DNA of 64,000 nucleotides from CAYZGU01 sp964478165 (GCA_964478165.1 CAYZGU010000020.1:1-64000), one strand, 5' to 3'; counted from the first letter of the stretch, positions 19,401 to 28,893 are shown. Notes: generated by a model not told the origin, from the letters alone. Made by a program: numbers and translations.

Positions 19401-20004
19401 TTATGACCTTGTTGTTTGCGTTAATTTCAGGATAACGGTTTGGATGAAGTTGGACATCTGATCCGCCGTCTGCTTGATTAGCCATTACCAAATATGCTGT
19501 ATAAAGATTAGCTTTGACAGAGATTTCAAAAGCGGCGTTTAACCAATCCTTAAGTTCTTGAAAGGTACTTGGCTCGACCACAGGTGCGTAGAGATGACGG
19601 GCTAGGAAACGGGAGTCCGCAGGTACTTGCGTGCTAACGGATCCGGGATCGTCCCCAATGACGACGACGGCCCCTCCAGTTGTTCCTGCTAGGTTGCTAA
19701 TCGCTATCGCATCAGACGCCACGTGGAAGCCAACGCTTTTCATGAAAGCAACAGCCCGAAGATTTGCCATCTGCGCTCCATTGAGTCTTGCGACGCTCAG
19801 CGATTCATTGTTCGCCATCTGAGCCACAATACCATTCTCTTTGAGCAAATCAGCATTGTTCTCAAGAACGTCGAATACCTCAGCGATAGGTGAACCGGGA
19901 TATCCGGTGATTAGACTGACGGCATTTTCAAATGTGCCCTTGACTAGCAGCTCGCAACCTGTGTAAACATTTGTACCGCTGTCTTGTACAAAGCGATCAT
20001 CCAT
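16432..20004 (-). CDS. Indolepyruvate ferredoxin oxidoreductase, fused subunits
   Basis: A 1190-aa single-chain enzyme of the indolepyruvate:ferredoxin oxidoreductase family, which decarboxylates aryl-2-oxoacids to acyl-CoA with thiamine diphosphate and ferredoxin. Domains in order: the pyrimidine-binding domain (GYPGSP near residue 35), the ThDP domain (CPGCPH near 411-416, GDIGCYS, GDSTF and DNQTTAMTG), a cysteine-rich iron-sulfur part (CEFCLECTKSTGC near 637-649, then three Cys near 670-683), and the gamma domain (GVGGMGIGTISKIL near 734). A C-terminal region of some 270 residues follows. Fusion of alpha, beta and gamma parts occurs in a known subgroup. The ATG at 20004 follows GGAAGGAA at 8 bases; a GTG at 20022 is less likely. 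Confidence 0.9.
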   Translation of the reverse strand: MDDRFVQDSGTNVYTGCELLVKGTFENAVSLITGYPGSPIAEVFDVLENNADLLKENGIVAQMANNESLSVARLNGAQMANLRAVAFMKSVGFHVASDAIAISNLAGTTGGAVVVIGDDPGSVSTQVPADSRFLARHLYAPVVEPSTFQELKDWLNAAFEISVKANLYTAYLVMANQADGGSDVQLHPNRYPEINANNKVIIDTASIDVSNRVVLPPDSARIGLEVLEERLPNAIKAARELNLNRIYHTSPEIREIGFVTSGLAYTYLEHALQELELQGKFPILKFGLTHPIDDTIVREFATQVREIYVIEENRPLLENDLKSSLNQLYQNRDIDRFVEVWGKQFPRGLEGIPDMGGLNPSIIIEKLITLLGHKSSTKIGVDKSVLSRERARIEQVNSNQIRIPDRTPTFCPGCPHRDSASVFLDVTKEFTDPEYMKSRYNSPPIDLVFHGDIGCYSMLKYEPYPRLMHNLSAMALGGGTGAGIDPFIQNKQVVFMGDSTFFHGGMAAISDSIKNGQDITYVILDNQTTAMTGHQPTPSTGKDLLGNPTFAQDIEKVADGLAGDANIPVVRINPEQRSEYKTFLEKSILRAGVKIVIADKECGITYHRRIRREQQKTLKEQGFLKTEKHINITEEVCEFCLECTKSTGCPGLKTVETDYGPKIGIDRSNCVSDGACARIKWACPSFEEVIITRKRPRRGEKGAGLMKLRKNEIQSLPQPKPVNFGRTWSAYAAGVGGMGIGTISKILVVAGHAQGYRVQFCDTKGLAIRNGGVYTHVTYSKTDAETSPVIPYGKANLLLGLDLLEAVRGIDPKSAFRVASADQTSAIVNTAKTDTVTSLIGQDDFEVRDLEKWLKMHTKSDEYFGVDLFKIAEDQLKNKLYANIMLLGVAFQRGLIPLDLKSVDVALKQVVKSSDLKANQRAFEIGRRLALQPEAYVEEQKEKSHKQLIDDKCRILAKRWRGKALACAYREIIQQAIATIKLDEETHYELALRVYDLIQFQNMNYARLYLKKITRIFVRDSANMNHRATKSVITSLHKVMLIKDEIYVSHLLTSQEKLQRDKERYDINDANGDKIKYVHLNRPHFRILGIDFERDVETRNWQLSLMKRMKFLRRWLSQWHAKEKSFRNWYITEVVDTFVPSDAENYENHLHALEVPDEVRGYREVRYPKMESAKTRVEKLIGNRNSKDSV

Positions 20005-20063
20005 AGCGTCGGTTCCTTCCACAGCCTAAGGGAATTACGATTGTCCAAAGAGGATTTTAAGAC

Positions 20064-21773
20064 TCACCTCAGCAGCTCTCGCGCATGTGCAAGTGTTGCC
20101 TCTGTGCGTTCACCGCCGTGCATCCGGGCAATCTCTTCTACCCGTTCTTCAGGTGTCAATTGTTTGGCCGTGATAAAAGTCTGATTCGAATTTGTTCTTT
20201 TCTCAACGCGAAAGTGACGGTCTGCGAGACGTGCTATCTGTGGCAAGTGGGTAATGCAGATAATTTGGCGGAGATTTGATAAGTTTTTGAGCTTGTCTCC
20301 AACGATGTCCGCAGTTTTTCCGCCGATGCCCACATCAATTTCATCATAGATCATTGTTGGGATGTTGTCAATTCGCGCGAGGATAGTCTTTAATGCGAGC
20401 ATTACGCGAGAGATTTCGCCTCCCGATGCTATTTTAGCTAGTGGCTTAGGTTCAGATCCAACGTTGGGTGCAATGAGAAATTCAATTTTGTCCATGCCAT
20501 CCGGTCTTAGTTCATAATGTTGTTTGTCAATTACTAAGATTCCATCCGGAGAAGGGATTGGGTTCACGAGCACCTGGAAAATCGCCTTCTCCATTCCAAG
20601 TGTGTGAAGCTCACTTGCGATTAAGGATTCTAATTTACTAGCGGTGAAACGCCGTTTTTCAGAAAGCTCACGAGCGAGCGTTTGTGCTTCATCTACCGAA
20701 ACAGAAAGCTGGGCATTTAACTCTTCGATGTGTCCAGAGCTAATCTGAAGTTGTTCAAGTTTGTTTTCAACTTCTGCCTGGTACGCCAAAATTTCGGGAA
20801 TTGTCCTCCCATATTTTCGTTTCAGATGATGAACCAAATGCAAGCGGGTTTCAATTTCAGAGAGGCGCCGTGGACTAAATTCAATCGAATCACGGTAAAT
20901 TCGAATCTGATCTGCTACATCTTCCAATTCATATAAAGCGGAGTGCAGACGATTGCTAAGGCCTTTCAGACTTCCATCCATATCGCCAAGCTTGGAAGTG
21001 GTGCTACTCACCTCCTTGAGACCGTCTAAGATTGCGGATTCTAGCTGACTCTCGCCACAGAGCTGATTATAGACGAGAGTCGCAGATTCGAAAACATTTT
21101 CTGAGTTGTTAAGGATATGTCGTTCGGTGCTGAGTGATTCCTCTTCGCTTTCTTGAAGTTCGGCCTCTTTGAGTTCAAGCCTTTGAAATTCTAGAAGCTC
21201 TCGTTCACGTTGGCTTCGCTGAATCACTTGGTCATAATCTTCGATCTGTTCCTGTAGTTCTTGCACGTGATGATAGCAGTTGTTAACTTGTGTCCGTAAT
21301 TTATCGAGTCCACCAAACGCGTCAAGAAGTTCCAAATGAACCTCGGGCTTGAACAGAGACTGATGTTCGTATTGGCCGTGAATGTCAACGAGGAGATTAC
21401 CAACATCATGCATTAGTCCGAGGTTCACCATTTGACCGTTTACGTGACATCTACTTCGCCCATGTGCGTTGATCTGCCTAGACAGTAACAGAGCATCGTT
21501 CGAATCTAAATTCTCAAGTAGCGCATCTTTGTTAAGCTGTTGCCAAGCGGGATGATGTTGAGGTGGTGTAACGAGTATGTGTGCCTTCGCAGCAGCTTCG
21601 CCGTGTCGGACTACATTTGATGCCCCACGTTCTCCTAGAGCCAAGCCTAGGGCCTCGAGTATGACTGATTTCCCCGCTCCCGTTTCACCGGTAAGTACGT
21701 TGAGTCCCGGAGAGAGTTCCAGCTCGAGTTTGTCAATGAGAACAACGTTTCGGATAGAGAGCACTTCAATCAT
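20064..21773 (-). CDS. recN: DNA repair protein RecN
   Basis: A complete 569-aa SMC-like ATPase for double-strand break repair. The N-terminal Walker A is GETGAGKS (residues 29-36), followed by conserved ALGLALGERGASNVVRHG and the segment HGQYEHQSL. A long coiled coil covers about 160-380, and the C-terminal half carries LAKIASGGEISRVMLALK (ABC signature) and MIYDEIDVGIGG (Walker B). It lies between nadK and the oxidoreductase gene, 72 and 59 bases away. The nadK-recN pair is common in bacteria. No LexA-type box was recognised. Confidence 0.97.
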   Translation of the reverse strand: MIEVLSIRNVVLIDKLELELSPGLNVLTGETGAGKSVILEALGLALGERGASNVVRHGEAAAKAHILVTPPQHHPAWQQLNKDALLENLDSNDALLLSRQINAHGRSRCHVNGQMVNLGLMHDVGNLLVDIHGQYEHQSLFKPEVHLELLDAFGGLDKLRTQVNNCYHHVQELQEQIEDYDQVIQRSQRERELLEFQRLELKEAELQESEEESLSTERHILNNSENVFESATLVYNQLCGESQLESAILDGLKEVSSTTSKLGDMDGSLKGLSNRLHSALYELEDVADQIRIYRDSIEFSPRRLSEIETRLHLVHHLKRKYGRTIPEILAYQAEVENKLEQLQISSGHIEELNAQLSVSVDEAQTLARELSEKRRFTASKLESLIASELHTLGMEKAIFQVLVNPIPSPDGILVIDKQHYELRPDGMDKIEFLIAPNVGSEPKPLAKIASGGEISRVMLALKTILARIDNIPTMIYDEIDVGIGGKTADIVGDKLKNLSNLRQIICITHLPQIARLADRHFRVEKRTNSNQTFITAKQLTPEERVEEIARMHGGERTEATLAHARELLR

Positions 21774-21845
21774 GATGCAAAATGGTGCAAGACCCTGTCC
21801 TTGGAGGATTGCCCCCTCCTTTGACTCTTGTGCACCCCTATTTAT

Positions 21846-22715
21846 TCATGTGTTGCGTCTCATTCCTTCTCCCAGCATCAGCTTTGTCCGCAATACTTCG
21901 TAATGGCTGCGGTGCTGAGAGCGGATAAGTTTGATTGTTTTTTTCGCTTTACGGACATGAATTAAACAATCGGGAGCAAGGCATTGTGTTTCGCGAGGCC
22001 CGTCGACGAATAAGTTGACGCTACTATAATTCGACCGCATTGCGACTGTAATCTCCGAATCACCCTGTACGATGTAGGGTCGGACGGTCAACGAATGAGG
22101 TGAGATCGGTGTGAGGAGAATGGCATCGACGCGCGGTTCGACAATTGTTCCACCGCTGGCAAGGGAATAACCTGTCGAGCCACTCGGTGTGGCAATGATA
22201 AGACCGTCCGCATTGTACGTGATAAATGGTTCTTCATCAATATACGTATCTAATTCAATGAGGCGTGCGTAGTGACGAATGACCACCTCATTGAGTGCGA
22301 AAGAACTGGGGGTCCCCCGTTTTTTGTCGCCGACGCTAATTTCCAGCATCATACGCTGGTCTATCTCATAACTGCCGTTCAAGATGTTACCGAGTGCAGT
22401 ATAAAGCTCATTGAGTGAGACTTCTGTGAGAAAACCCAAGTGGCCTAGATTAACGGCAAGAATTGGGACGTTCTCAATTCCTGGGGTATGCGCAACACTC
22501 AGGAGTGTGCCATCTCCACCAAGTACTAATAAGAGATCTGAGGCAGCGACAACCCCATTTTCATCCGTTCCAGAGTTCGGTATATTAAGCAGCATCGCTT
22601 GCTTGTCCGGCACCAATGGCTCGACACCATGGTCTCGGAGCCATTCGGATGCTTCAATAATTACTTGAGCTGCTTGGGGTTTAGAAGTATTAGCAAAAAA
22701 ACCGATGGTTTTCAT
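21846..22715 (-). CDS. nadK: NAD kinase
   Basis: A complete 289-aa NAD kinase, which makes NADP from NAD with ATP or polyphosphate. Catalytic and binding motifs are visible: GGDGTLL (66-72), AVNLGHLGFLTEV (87-99), LNEVVI (141-146) and the glycine-rich GSTGYSLASGG (179-189). It lies 76 bases after the DUF368 gene and 72 before recN, within the long minus-strand run. Confidence 0.96.
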   Translation of the reverse strand: MKTIGFFANTSKPQAAQVIIEASEWLRDHGVEPLVPDKQAMLLNIPNSGTDENGVVAASDLLLVLGGDGTLLSVAHTPGIENVPILAVNLGHLGFLTEVSLNELYTALGNILNGSYEIDQRMMLEISVGDKKRGTPSSFALNEVVIRHYARLIELDTYIDEEPFITYNADGLIIATPSGSTGYSLASGGTIVEPRVDAILLTPISPHSLTVRPYIVQGDSEITVAMRSNYSSVNLFVDGPRETQCLAPDCLIHVRKAKKTIKLIRSQHRSHYEVLRTKLMLGEGMRRNT

Positions 22716-22791
22716 TTTCTAGTCCATTATGCGCGCTACAATCCTCCACCACTTTTGCTGAACTAACTAGATTTTTCGTGGAAGATATAGA

Positions 22792-23820
22792 CTACAGTGA
22801 TTCTGTTTTCTCAAAACGGCAGCACAACAATATCAGCCCGCAGCTCACAAGAAAAGCCAAGGCCGTAATTAGCAAGTTTGAGTCTGCTTGCGGCATGATG
22901 TGGTTCACGTCAATTCGCTCTCCAGCCACTATTTCGTAGTTTCGGAAAGGCCACAGTCCATACAAAGAGCCAATCATCAGTCCAATTAGAAACGATACAG
23001 TTAGATCGTAGAAGTTTTGAAGCACGTAGTTTAATAGCCGTGCAAATAGCAGAAGCCCAATTGCACAGCCGACGGCGAAAGTTGTGAGAGCCAATAATTC
23101 GAAGTCATTTATGGCCGCTAATATATCGAAATAGGCACCGAAGATGAGGAGAACGAACGCGCCACTGATTCCAGGCAGAATCATTGCGGAAATGGACATC
23201 GCCCCGCATAGAAATAGACGCACATGCCTGCCCACGGAACTGTTATCAAGCTCTGATGGTATGGGTGTGAGGCGGCCTGGGCCTTCTTCAATTTGAAGGC
23301 CCAGTTTGCGTTTTTCTTTTTCTAGATATTTTTCTCCCATTCCCATTGAGATGCCGAATGTCAGTGCCGCTGAAATCAAGAGCGCTATGACCTGTTTCCA
23401 GCCAAAGCTTTTCAACATTCTGATTGGTATGATTATTGAGGTCAGGATGAGTCCCGAAAAAAAACCATAAGCCGGATCGTGTTTCTCATTGACTAGGTAA
23501 ATTAGAAATCTGGAAGTAGCGGCAATCGCAATAACTGCTCCGGTTCCCAACAGCACTAGAAATCCGAAATCGACGCGTCGCAGTTCTGTTCTGGCTTCGG
23601 ATATGGCCCTCTGATTAAGCGTGATAACGAGTAGTAATTTTTGCGCAGTTTTGGGGTTGATGTTGTGTAGTGCTTTGATAAGGCGTTCATAAATGCCTAG
23701 AACGAGTGCAAGTGTTCCCCCACTCATGCCCGGAATGATATTGGCAATCCCAAAAAGAAAACCTTTAAGAATCACGTTAACGTATGTCAATATTCGTTTC
23801 AACCGCCTCCAGGTTCGCAT
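22792..23820 (-). CDS. DUF368 polytopic membrane protein
   Basis: A 342-aa integral membrane protein with about eight hydrophobic segments. The start ILKGFLFGIANIIPGMSGGTLALVLGIYERL matches DUF368, now linked in some bacteria to recycling of undecaprenyl phosphate (PopT-type flippases). A second internal copy of the motif, ILPGISGAFVLLIFGAY, is typical of the inverted repeat fold. The ATG at 23820 overlaps surE by 44 bases; a GTG at 23775, just after the surE stop, would give a protein starting at ILKGF and is a fair alternative. It was probably co-transcribed with surE. Confidence 0.88.
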   Translation of the reverse strand: MRTWRRLKRILTYVNVILKGFLFGIANIIPGMSGGTLALVLGIYERLIKALHNINPKTAQKLLLVITLNQRAISEARTELRRVDFGFLVLLGTGAVIAIAATSRFLIYLVNEKHDPAYGFFSGLILTSIIIPIRMLKSFGWKQVIALLISAALTFGISMGMGEKYLEKEKRKLGLQIEEGPGRLTPIPSELDNSSVGRHVRLFLCGAMSISAMILPGISGAFVLLIFGAYFDILAAINDFELLALTTFAVGCAIGLLLFARLLNYVLQNFYDLTVSFLIGLMIGSLYGLWPFRNYEIVAGERIDVNHIMPQADSNLLITALAFLVSCGLILLCCRFEKTESL

Positions 23821-24556
23821 CCTTCAGCCAAAGGCTCAACGGGTTTATCTCGTCATGAGCGGTAAAGTCAAGTTGGATAGGGGTAACCGAGACAAATTGC
23901 TGTTTGACAACGTTAAGATCCGTATCTTCTCGACGGTCTACTTGTGTTCGCTCTCCGCCAATCCAATAGTACGCTTCTCCCATACGGTCTACGCGTTTAA
24001 TACTGTCTGCACTATAAGCTCCCAAATCCTGGCGTGTGGCTTCAAGGCCTTTAATCTTAGAAAGCGGGCAATTTGGAACATTGACATTCAGTAGAATTCC
24101 TGCTGGCAATCCGTTTTTCAAGACATCTTTCGCCAGCAGCGAAGCCACTGCGGCAGCTGTCTCATAATGGTAAGGGCTTCCACGGGTAATCGAGATTGCA
24201 ATCGATGGGATTCCTAAAAAAGTGCCCTTTTTCGCGGCGGCGACTGTGCCCGAGAAATGAATGTCCTGTCCTAGGTTCTGTCCGTGGTTAAAGCCGGAAA
24301 CGAGCAATTTTGGGCGTTCGGGAAGCAACGCGCTTACTGCAAGATCTACACAATCGACCGGTGTCCCATCCACTGAATATACAAAATCTTCAAGCTGTTT
24401 GGCTCTAAGGGGATGCTGCAGCGTAATTGCCATTCCAACAGCGCTGCGCTCGCGATCCGGGGCTACGACATAGACATCATCAATAGGCTGCAGTGCTTGC
24501 GCCAAAGTATTTAAACCTTGTGATTCGATGCCATCATCATTCGTTACAAAGATCAT
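23777..24556 (-). CDS. surE: 5'/3'-nucleotidase SurE
   Basis: A 259-aa SurE phosphatase that hydrolyses nucleoside monophosphates and is linked to stationary-phase survival. The metal site is in MIFVTNDDGIESQG (Asp7 and Asp8); further signatures are DRERSAVGMAITL, DGTPVDCV and SGFNHGQNLGQDIHFSGTVAA. The ATG at 24556 gives the normal family start; a GTG at 24571 would add five residues. Neither start has a strong ribosome binding site. The 3' end overlaps the DUF368 gene. Confidence 0.95.
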   Translation of the reverse strand: MIFVTNDDGIESQGLNTLAQALQPIDDVYVVAPDRERSAVGMAITLQHPLRAKQLEDFVYSVDGTPVDCVDLAVSALLPERPKLLVSGFNHGQNLGQDIHFSGTVAAAKKGTFLGIPSIAISITRGSPYHYETAAAVASLLAKDVLKNGLPAGILLNVNVPNCPLSKIKGLEATRQDLGAYSADSIKRVDRMGEAYYWIGGERTQVDRREDTDLNVVKQQFVSVTPIQLDFTAHDEINPLSLWLKDANLEAVETNIDIR

Positions 24557-24634
24557 ACGATTTGTGACCACACAGATAGGATGGAGCTGATTTCTGCGCT
24601 TTCAACAGAATAGGCTCCGTTTGACGGCCGTTAC

Positions 24635-25294
24635 TCATTTGGCAAGCTTGCAGAACAATCTGGTGAAGAGCAGTATCTCACGAAACGGCTTAACGTGACT
24701 AATTTCATTCCCATATACGGCGCGAATGGGTACGCTCTCAATCTTAAAACCAAGGCGGGCAGCTTTAATCAGCAATTCTGATTCAGTCTCGTATCGTTCT
24801 GTTTCCAGGGATAGGGATCTCAGCACCTCAGATTTGATTAACCGATAGCCAGACTGAAAATCTGGAACTGTTTGTCCGCACAATGCCGAACCAACACCGG
24901 AAATCAGACGGTTGGTGACACGACGGTGTAGAGGCATGGCGGCTCTTCCTTCGATACGCCCACCGATGAGAATATCTGGGTTTGTCCGCTTGAAACGATT
25001 CAGGAAACGCGGCAAATCCGAGGGTTGGTGCTGTCCATCGCTGTCCATTGTGAAAATGAGTTCATACCCATTTCGAATTGCATAATCAAATCCCGTTCTT
25101 AATGCTAGGCCCTTGCCACGGTTTTGATTGTGTCTCAGAACGACTGCATTGTGTGCCTTGGCGGCCTCTGTTGTTCCATCTGAGGAACCATCGTCAACGA
25201 CGACGATTATGCCAATGAACGACTGTGCGTCTTTAATGATTTGTCCAATTGTTGCAGCAGCATTGTAGGACGGCAGAAGAAGGCAGGTTCTCAT
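24635..25294 (-). CDS. Glycosyltransferase family 2 (dolichol-P-mannose synthase-like)
   Basis: A 219-aa GT-A fold transferase. The nucleotide-sugar site shows VVDDGSSDGT (near 32-41) and TMDSDGQHQPSDLP with the metal-binding DxD. The end of the conserved part, VPDFQSGYRLIKSEVL, is typical of polyprenyl-phosphate mannosyl- or glucosyltransferases. No C-terminal membrane segments are present, so it is probably peripheral. It starts the long minus-strand run toward zapA. Donor and acceptor are unknown. Confidence 0.87.
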   Translation of the reverse strand: MRTCLLLPSYNAAATIGQIIKDAQSFIGIIVVVDDGSSDGTTEAAKAHNAVVLRHNQNRGKGLALRTGFDYAIRNGYELIFTMDSDGQHQPSDLPRFLNRFKRTNPDILIGGRIEGRAAMPLHRRVTNRLISGVGSALCGQTVPDFQSGYRLIKSEVLRSLSLETERYETESELLIKAARLGFKIESVPIRAVYGNEISHVKPFREILLFTRLFCKLAK

Positions 25295-26351
25295 TTGTCG
25301 TCTTGTAATCGTCTGGATTCTTGATTTTGATCTTAGAGCAACAAAGTTATTATACTACAGATGCTCGACAGAGTCAACAGTGGATTTTATCACCGAATCT
25401 GGTCTAGAAGTACGTAGGATTCGGAAAAGAACAACGGGACGTCACGGCTTGATGTCTTGTTGTTCGTGCGTTCTTTATCGCTGTGTAGTTGTATGTTGTA
25501 TGTTAGCTGCGAAATTTGCATAATCAACACTTGGTTCCATTGTAATCTGATGTCTGTTTGAACTATCGAAGTAGCTGAAAAGCGTAAAAACTGCTGAAAT
25601 TTGGTTGAATCAGGCTGTGGGTGGGAAACGCACGCAGGAGAGTATTAACCTTGTTGAACTCCCTGATTTAATTCACCGCAAAGGTACCGCGTTGGGTCGG
25701 AGCGAACATGTGATAAAATTTTTGCGCCCGTTGGATTATTAGGCATGTTCAAGGATAGGAGTTTTTCTGTTGGTTACTCTTTCGGACAAATCGTAGCAAT
25801 TTTGGGCCGTAAGTTGGAGTGGCGAATTGTGTCTAGCGCGGGGCATATGGTGGGAGCTTGTTTGCTTATGTTCGTTGCGGAGCGCACGGGCGCATGCAAT
25901 ACTGTGCTCCGCAACGTTGGCAGGGTCAAGAAGTAGAAGCTGTCTTGCTGCCTTTTGTGCTGCGTGTCACAGGGCGACTTGTCCGCGAGAAATTTTCATG
26001 ATTGAACGCCGTCGCATGGTTGGTTCAGATTGGGAGGTCAAGTGGTAAAACGAGGAAGCACTCATCAATAGTTCCCTTTACTACAAGAAAGGTGATAATT
26101 TCCCGGAAGAGTAGTAGCGATGTTCTCTAGATGAGATTCGCGCCCATGTGGAAAACACAGATTGAAAAAGTCTAGAGGCTGAAATCTGATTAATGTGCCC
26201 ATTTTGACGGTCCCCTTTTTCTGAGAAGATCGCGCTGTGCAGTGAGGTGAACGTGTGGTCGAGATTTGATAGCATCATTCTCGGCATCCGAAAGTATTTG
26301 AGTTTTCGGAGGTAAATGGTTGCTTCCTCCACCGAGGCTACTTGTATTCGT
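25295..26351. other. Gene-free region of about 1 kb
   Basis: No gene can be supported. It contains the hairpin at 25873-25916. Small frames at 25745-25936 and 26081-26389 lack ribosome binding sites and family resemblance. Confidence 0.55.
25873..25916. repeat. GC-rich hairpin, 11-14 bp stem
   Basis: Perfect 11-base arms (25873-25883 and 25906-25916) extend inward by one G-T, one C-G and one A-T pair. No T run follows. It stands some 600 bases upstream of the GT2 gene and 435 bases past the ThDP enzyme stop. Confidence 0.7.
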
Positions 26352-27980
26352 TCACGACTTTCGGAGTGATTCCGACTGTAGCCACACAATTTTGCTTATG
26401 AGTTCTTCTTGCCGGTCTTGCATGTTTACTTCGATAATTGCCGGACGATTTGCTGCTAGTGCATCGCGGAGAACATCTTGAAAAACCGCGGGTTCCTCGA
26501 CACGCGCAGTATATGCTCCGAATGACTTGGCAAACTGAACAAAATCTGGATTGACCAGATCGGTGTCGATGGTGCGGCCGTCGCAGCTTTGTCGTTGGGA
26601 TCCTTTGATTGCGCTCAGTGCGCCATCATTTACGACGACCGTGACGACATTGATGCCATGCATCATGGCAGTTGCCAACTCTGCAGCGCCCATCATGAAT
26701 CCTCCGTCTCCGCTAAAGCAAACGACTGGCTTGTCTGGGTGTGCGACTTTAGCGCCGATTGCAGCAGGAAATGCATATCCAAGTGCGACGCCGATGTTTG
26801 GATAGAGGAAGGTTCCTGGGTTATAAACCGGGTATTCAGCAAACATTGCATAGCCAATTGCGTGCACATCGACCGAGACAATGCCATCAGGTGGAAGGAC
26901 GTTGCGTATATCCGCCAAGAGGGGTAGGGGCGGTTGGGTGCTAAAGTTTTTCCGTATTTGTTTCAACGGTGTGGTCCATAAACCACGCCCAGGCTCCACC
27001 TTTTTTGTTAACATCTGCAACGTCAATTGTAGGTCTCCAACAACCCCCACATCACAGGGATATTCCCGTCCAATTTCGCTTGGATCTTCATCAATCTGAA
27101 TGAGTGGCTTTGGAAATTTGAGTTTCCAGTTCTGCGTGTCAATCGACGTAAATCGGACTCCTATGGCAAGCGTGCAGTCTGCCATTTTCATCGCATTTTT
27201 TCCCGGGTATCCGTAAGCAATTTGAAGAGCCAACGGATGGTCTTCTGACAAAACTCCTTTTCCGCATCGCGATACAATAACTGGTGCATTTAGTTTTTCG
27301 GCGAGCCTTTGTAATTCTTTACGAGCACCTGAGTGAGTGACTGCTGATCCGGCGATTAGGACTGGTCGCTGAGATTCCTTTATTGCCTTCGCAGCGGATT
27401 GGACATCATTGTGAGTTGCTGGCATGATGGATTGTCGGTTCACCCGTTTGGGAATTGAAACTTCCCCTTTACCGGTTACTACGTCCAGCGGGAATTCGAG
27501 AACAGTTGGGCCTGGACGCCCTGTTCGCATTGCCTGAAACGCATTTTCGATAATTCTAGGAATATCTGCTATTGTTCGTGCGATGGCACAATACTTCGTT
27601 ATGGGTGCGAAAAAACTCATCTGATCCAAGCCGTGAAACATCTTGGCAGGATCTCGGGTGTATGTGCTCGAATCGCTTTGTCCTGTGATGAGCAGCACGG
27701 GAGAGCAATCTGTGAACGCCTCCAGGATCCCCGTTGATGCGTTGCTCGCTCCTGGGCCAGGAACTGTTAAAGCAACACCGACATCTCCGGTGGATCGAGC
27801 GTAACCGTCGGCCATCTGCGTGGCTGCGTACTCATGACGGACGAGATAGTGATCTATGACACCCGCGCCACAACGAAGGAGTGAGTCGTAGATTTGTATG
27901 TTCTGTGTACCCGGCATGCCGAAAATTGCTTGTATTCCCTGTGCTTTTAAGCATTCGATGAGAATGTCTCCACCCTTCAT
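26352..27980 (-). CDS. ThDP-dependent enzyme, acetolactate synthase-like
   Basis: A 542-aa member of the acetolactate synthase/pyruvate oxidase/decarboxylase superfamily. The catalytic Glu50 lies in VRHEYAATQMADGYAR. The central dinucleotide-like domain spans about 190-320. The C-terminal ThDP site shows GDGGFMM (424-430) and the metal ligand Asn451 in VVVNDGALSAIKGSQRQ. Family members include acetolactate synthases, benzoylformate decarboxylases, sulfoacetaldehyde acetyltransferases and 2-oxoacid decarboxylases; the exact reaction is not clear. There is no ilvH-type regulatory subunit next to it, so biosynthetic acetolactate synthase is less likely. GGGGAGA precedes the ATG. It is divergent from the microcompartment genes. 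Confidence 0.85.
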   Translation of the reverse strand: MKGGDILIECLKAQGIQAIFGMPGTQNIQIYDSLLRCGAGVIDHYLVRHEYAATQMADGYARSTGDVGVALTVPGPGASNASTGILEAFTDCSPVLLITGQSDSSTYTRDPAKMFHGLDQMSFFAPITKYCAIARTIADIPRIIENAFQAMRTGRPGPTVLEFPLDVVTGKGEVSIPKRVNRQSIMPATHNDVQSAAKAIKESQRPVLIAGSAVTHSGARKELQRLAEKLNAPVIVSRCGKGVLSEDHPLALQIAYGYPGKNAMKMADCTLAIGVRFTSIDTQNWKLKFPKPLIQIDEDPSEIGREYPCDVGVVGDLQLTLQMLTKKVEPGRGLWTTPLKQIRKNFSTQPPLPLLADIRNVLPPDGIVSVDVHAIGYAMFAEYPVYNPGTFLYPNIGVALGYAFPAAIGAKVAHPDKPVVCFSGDGGFMMGAAELATAMMHGINVVTVVVNDGALSAIKGSQRQSCDGRTIDTDLVNPDFVQFAKSFGAYTARVEEPAVFQDVLRDALAANRPAIIEVNMQDRQEELISKIVWLQSESLRKS

Positions 27981-28396
27981 AAACTCTCCCCTTAACTATC
28001 GTTTGTTTATCTCCTGGCAAGAGATGTTTCGGATTTAATAGAACGTGTGTGATAGAATCTGACGCGTTCATAGAAATGCAAGTTTCTCCCAATGGAAGAA
28101 GTTCGTACGCATCGAGGTGTGTCTAGTGACCATGCCTCCGCTCGTATCTGTCATGCGAGCGAACAACTGCATTCTATAGCGATGCGCAATCCGGTTTTTC
28201 CGGCTGTGCGGTGTGACGTTTTGTGATAATTGACCGTGTTCTTGGTGGCCCTGTATAATAGGATCTTCTGTGTGCAGTCGAGTTCAAAGGTTTGTGGTCC
28301 TAGTCGGAGGCGTAGAACTGGGATGTCTTTATCGCAGGCAGCCATTATCCACATTGAAACTCACAGTGAATATTGGGCGTAGGGAACTATGCTGGT

Positions 28397-28439
28397 GCAT
28401 AGGCTATAGCAAAGGTGTCAAAGGTGCTATAGCCTATGC
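28397..28439. repeat. 15-bp perfect hairpin in divergent region
   Basis: Perfect 15-base arms (28397-28411 and 28425-28439) with a 13-base loop. No T tract follows. It overlaps a small hairpin, ctatgc-tggt-gcatag (28387-28402), nearly identical to the one at 3697-3712. Confidence 0.8.
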
Positions 28440-28864
28440 GAGATTCGTGCTCTTTAGAACTGATGTTCAAGATCTAAATGCCTTGTGCGCCCAATTTCGA
28501 GGTGGTCTCCGTTTGTCAGCTTATCGGAGTCAAGGAGACATGAAGAGTGATGTCAGGAAGAAAGAGTAGCAGTACTTCGATATCATCTCTGATAGCGCGT
28601 AGTTATTAGGTGGGGCCATGGCCGTCAACTCGTAATCCGGTGCTTGTGCGGCCGTCTGGAGCGAACAAGCCTTGTGTTATTCTAATCCACAGCTTAGCGA
28701 AATCCGCGCATGATACGTCCAGGCTTACTACAGCTATTGATTTACTGCTCACGTTGGTTGTCCTCAACAATCCTTAGTGAAGATATCTGTTTCAAAGTGA
28801 ATCGTTCTTACTTGATATTATATTCAAGCTCGCATAATGTCAAGCTAAAATCGCAAAGAGCAGG

Positions 28865-28893
28865 TTGCAACAAATGGAATATTATGCTATCAT
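28865..28893 (+). promoter_or_regulatory. Sigma70-type promoter of the microcompartment unit
   Basis: TTGCAA (28865-28870), a 17-base spacer and TATCAT (28888-28893) give a fair sigma70 promoter with a start near 28900. The leader to the shell-protein ATG is about 86 bases. Confidence 0.55.

Noticed and set aside
25745..25936. Small frame over the hairpin at 25873
   Set aside because: The frame covers an inverted repeat, which often leaves frames open by chance; no other support.
26081..26389. Minus-strand frame overlapping the end of the ThDP enzyme gene
   Set aside because: It overlaps a well-supported gene and lacks a ribosome binding site.
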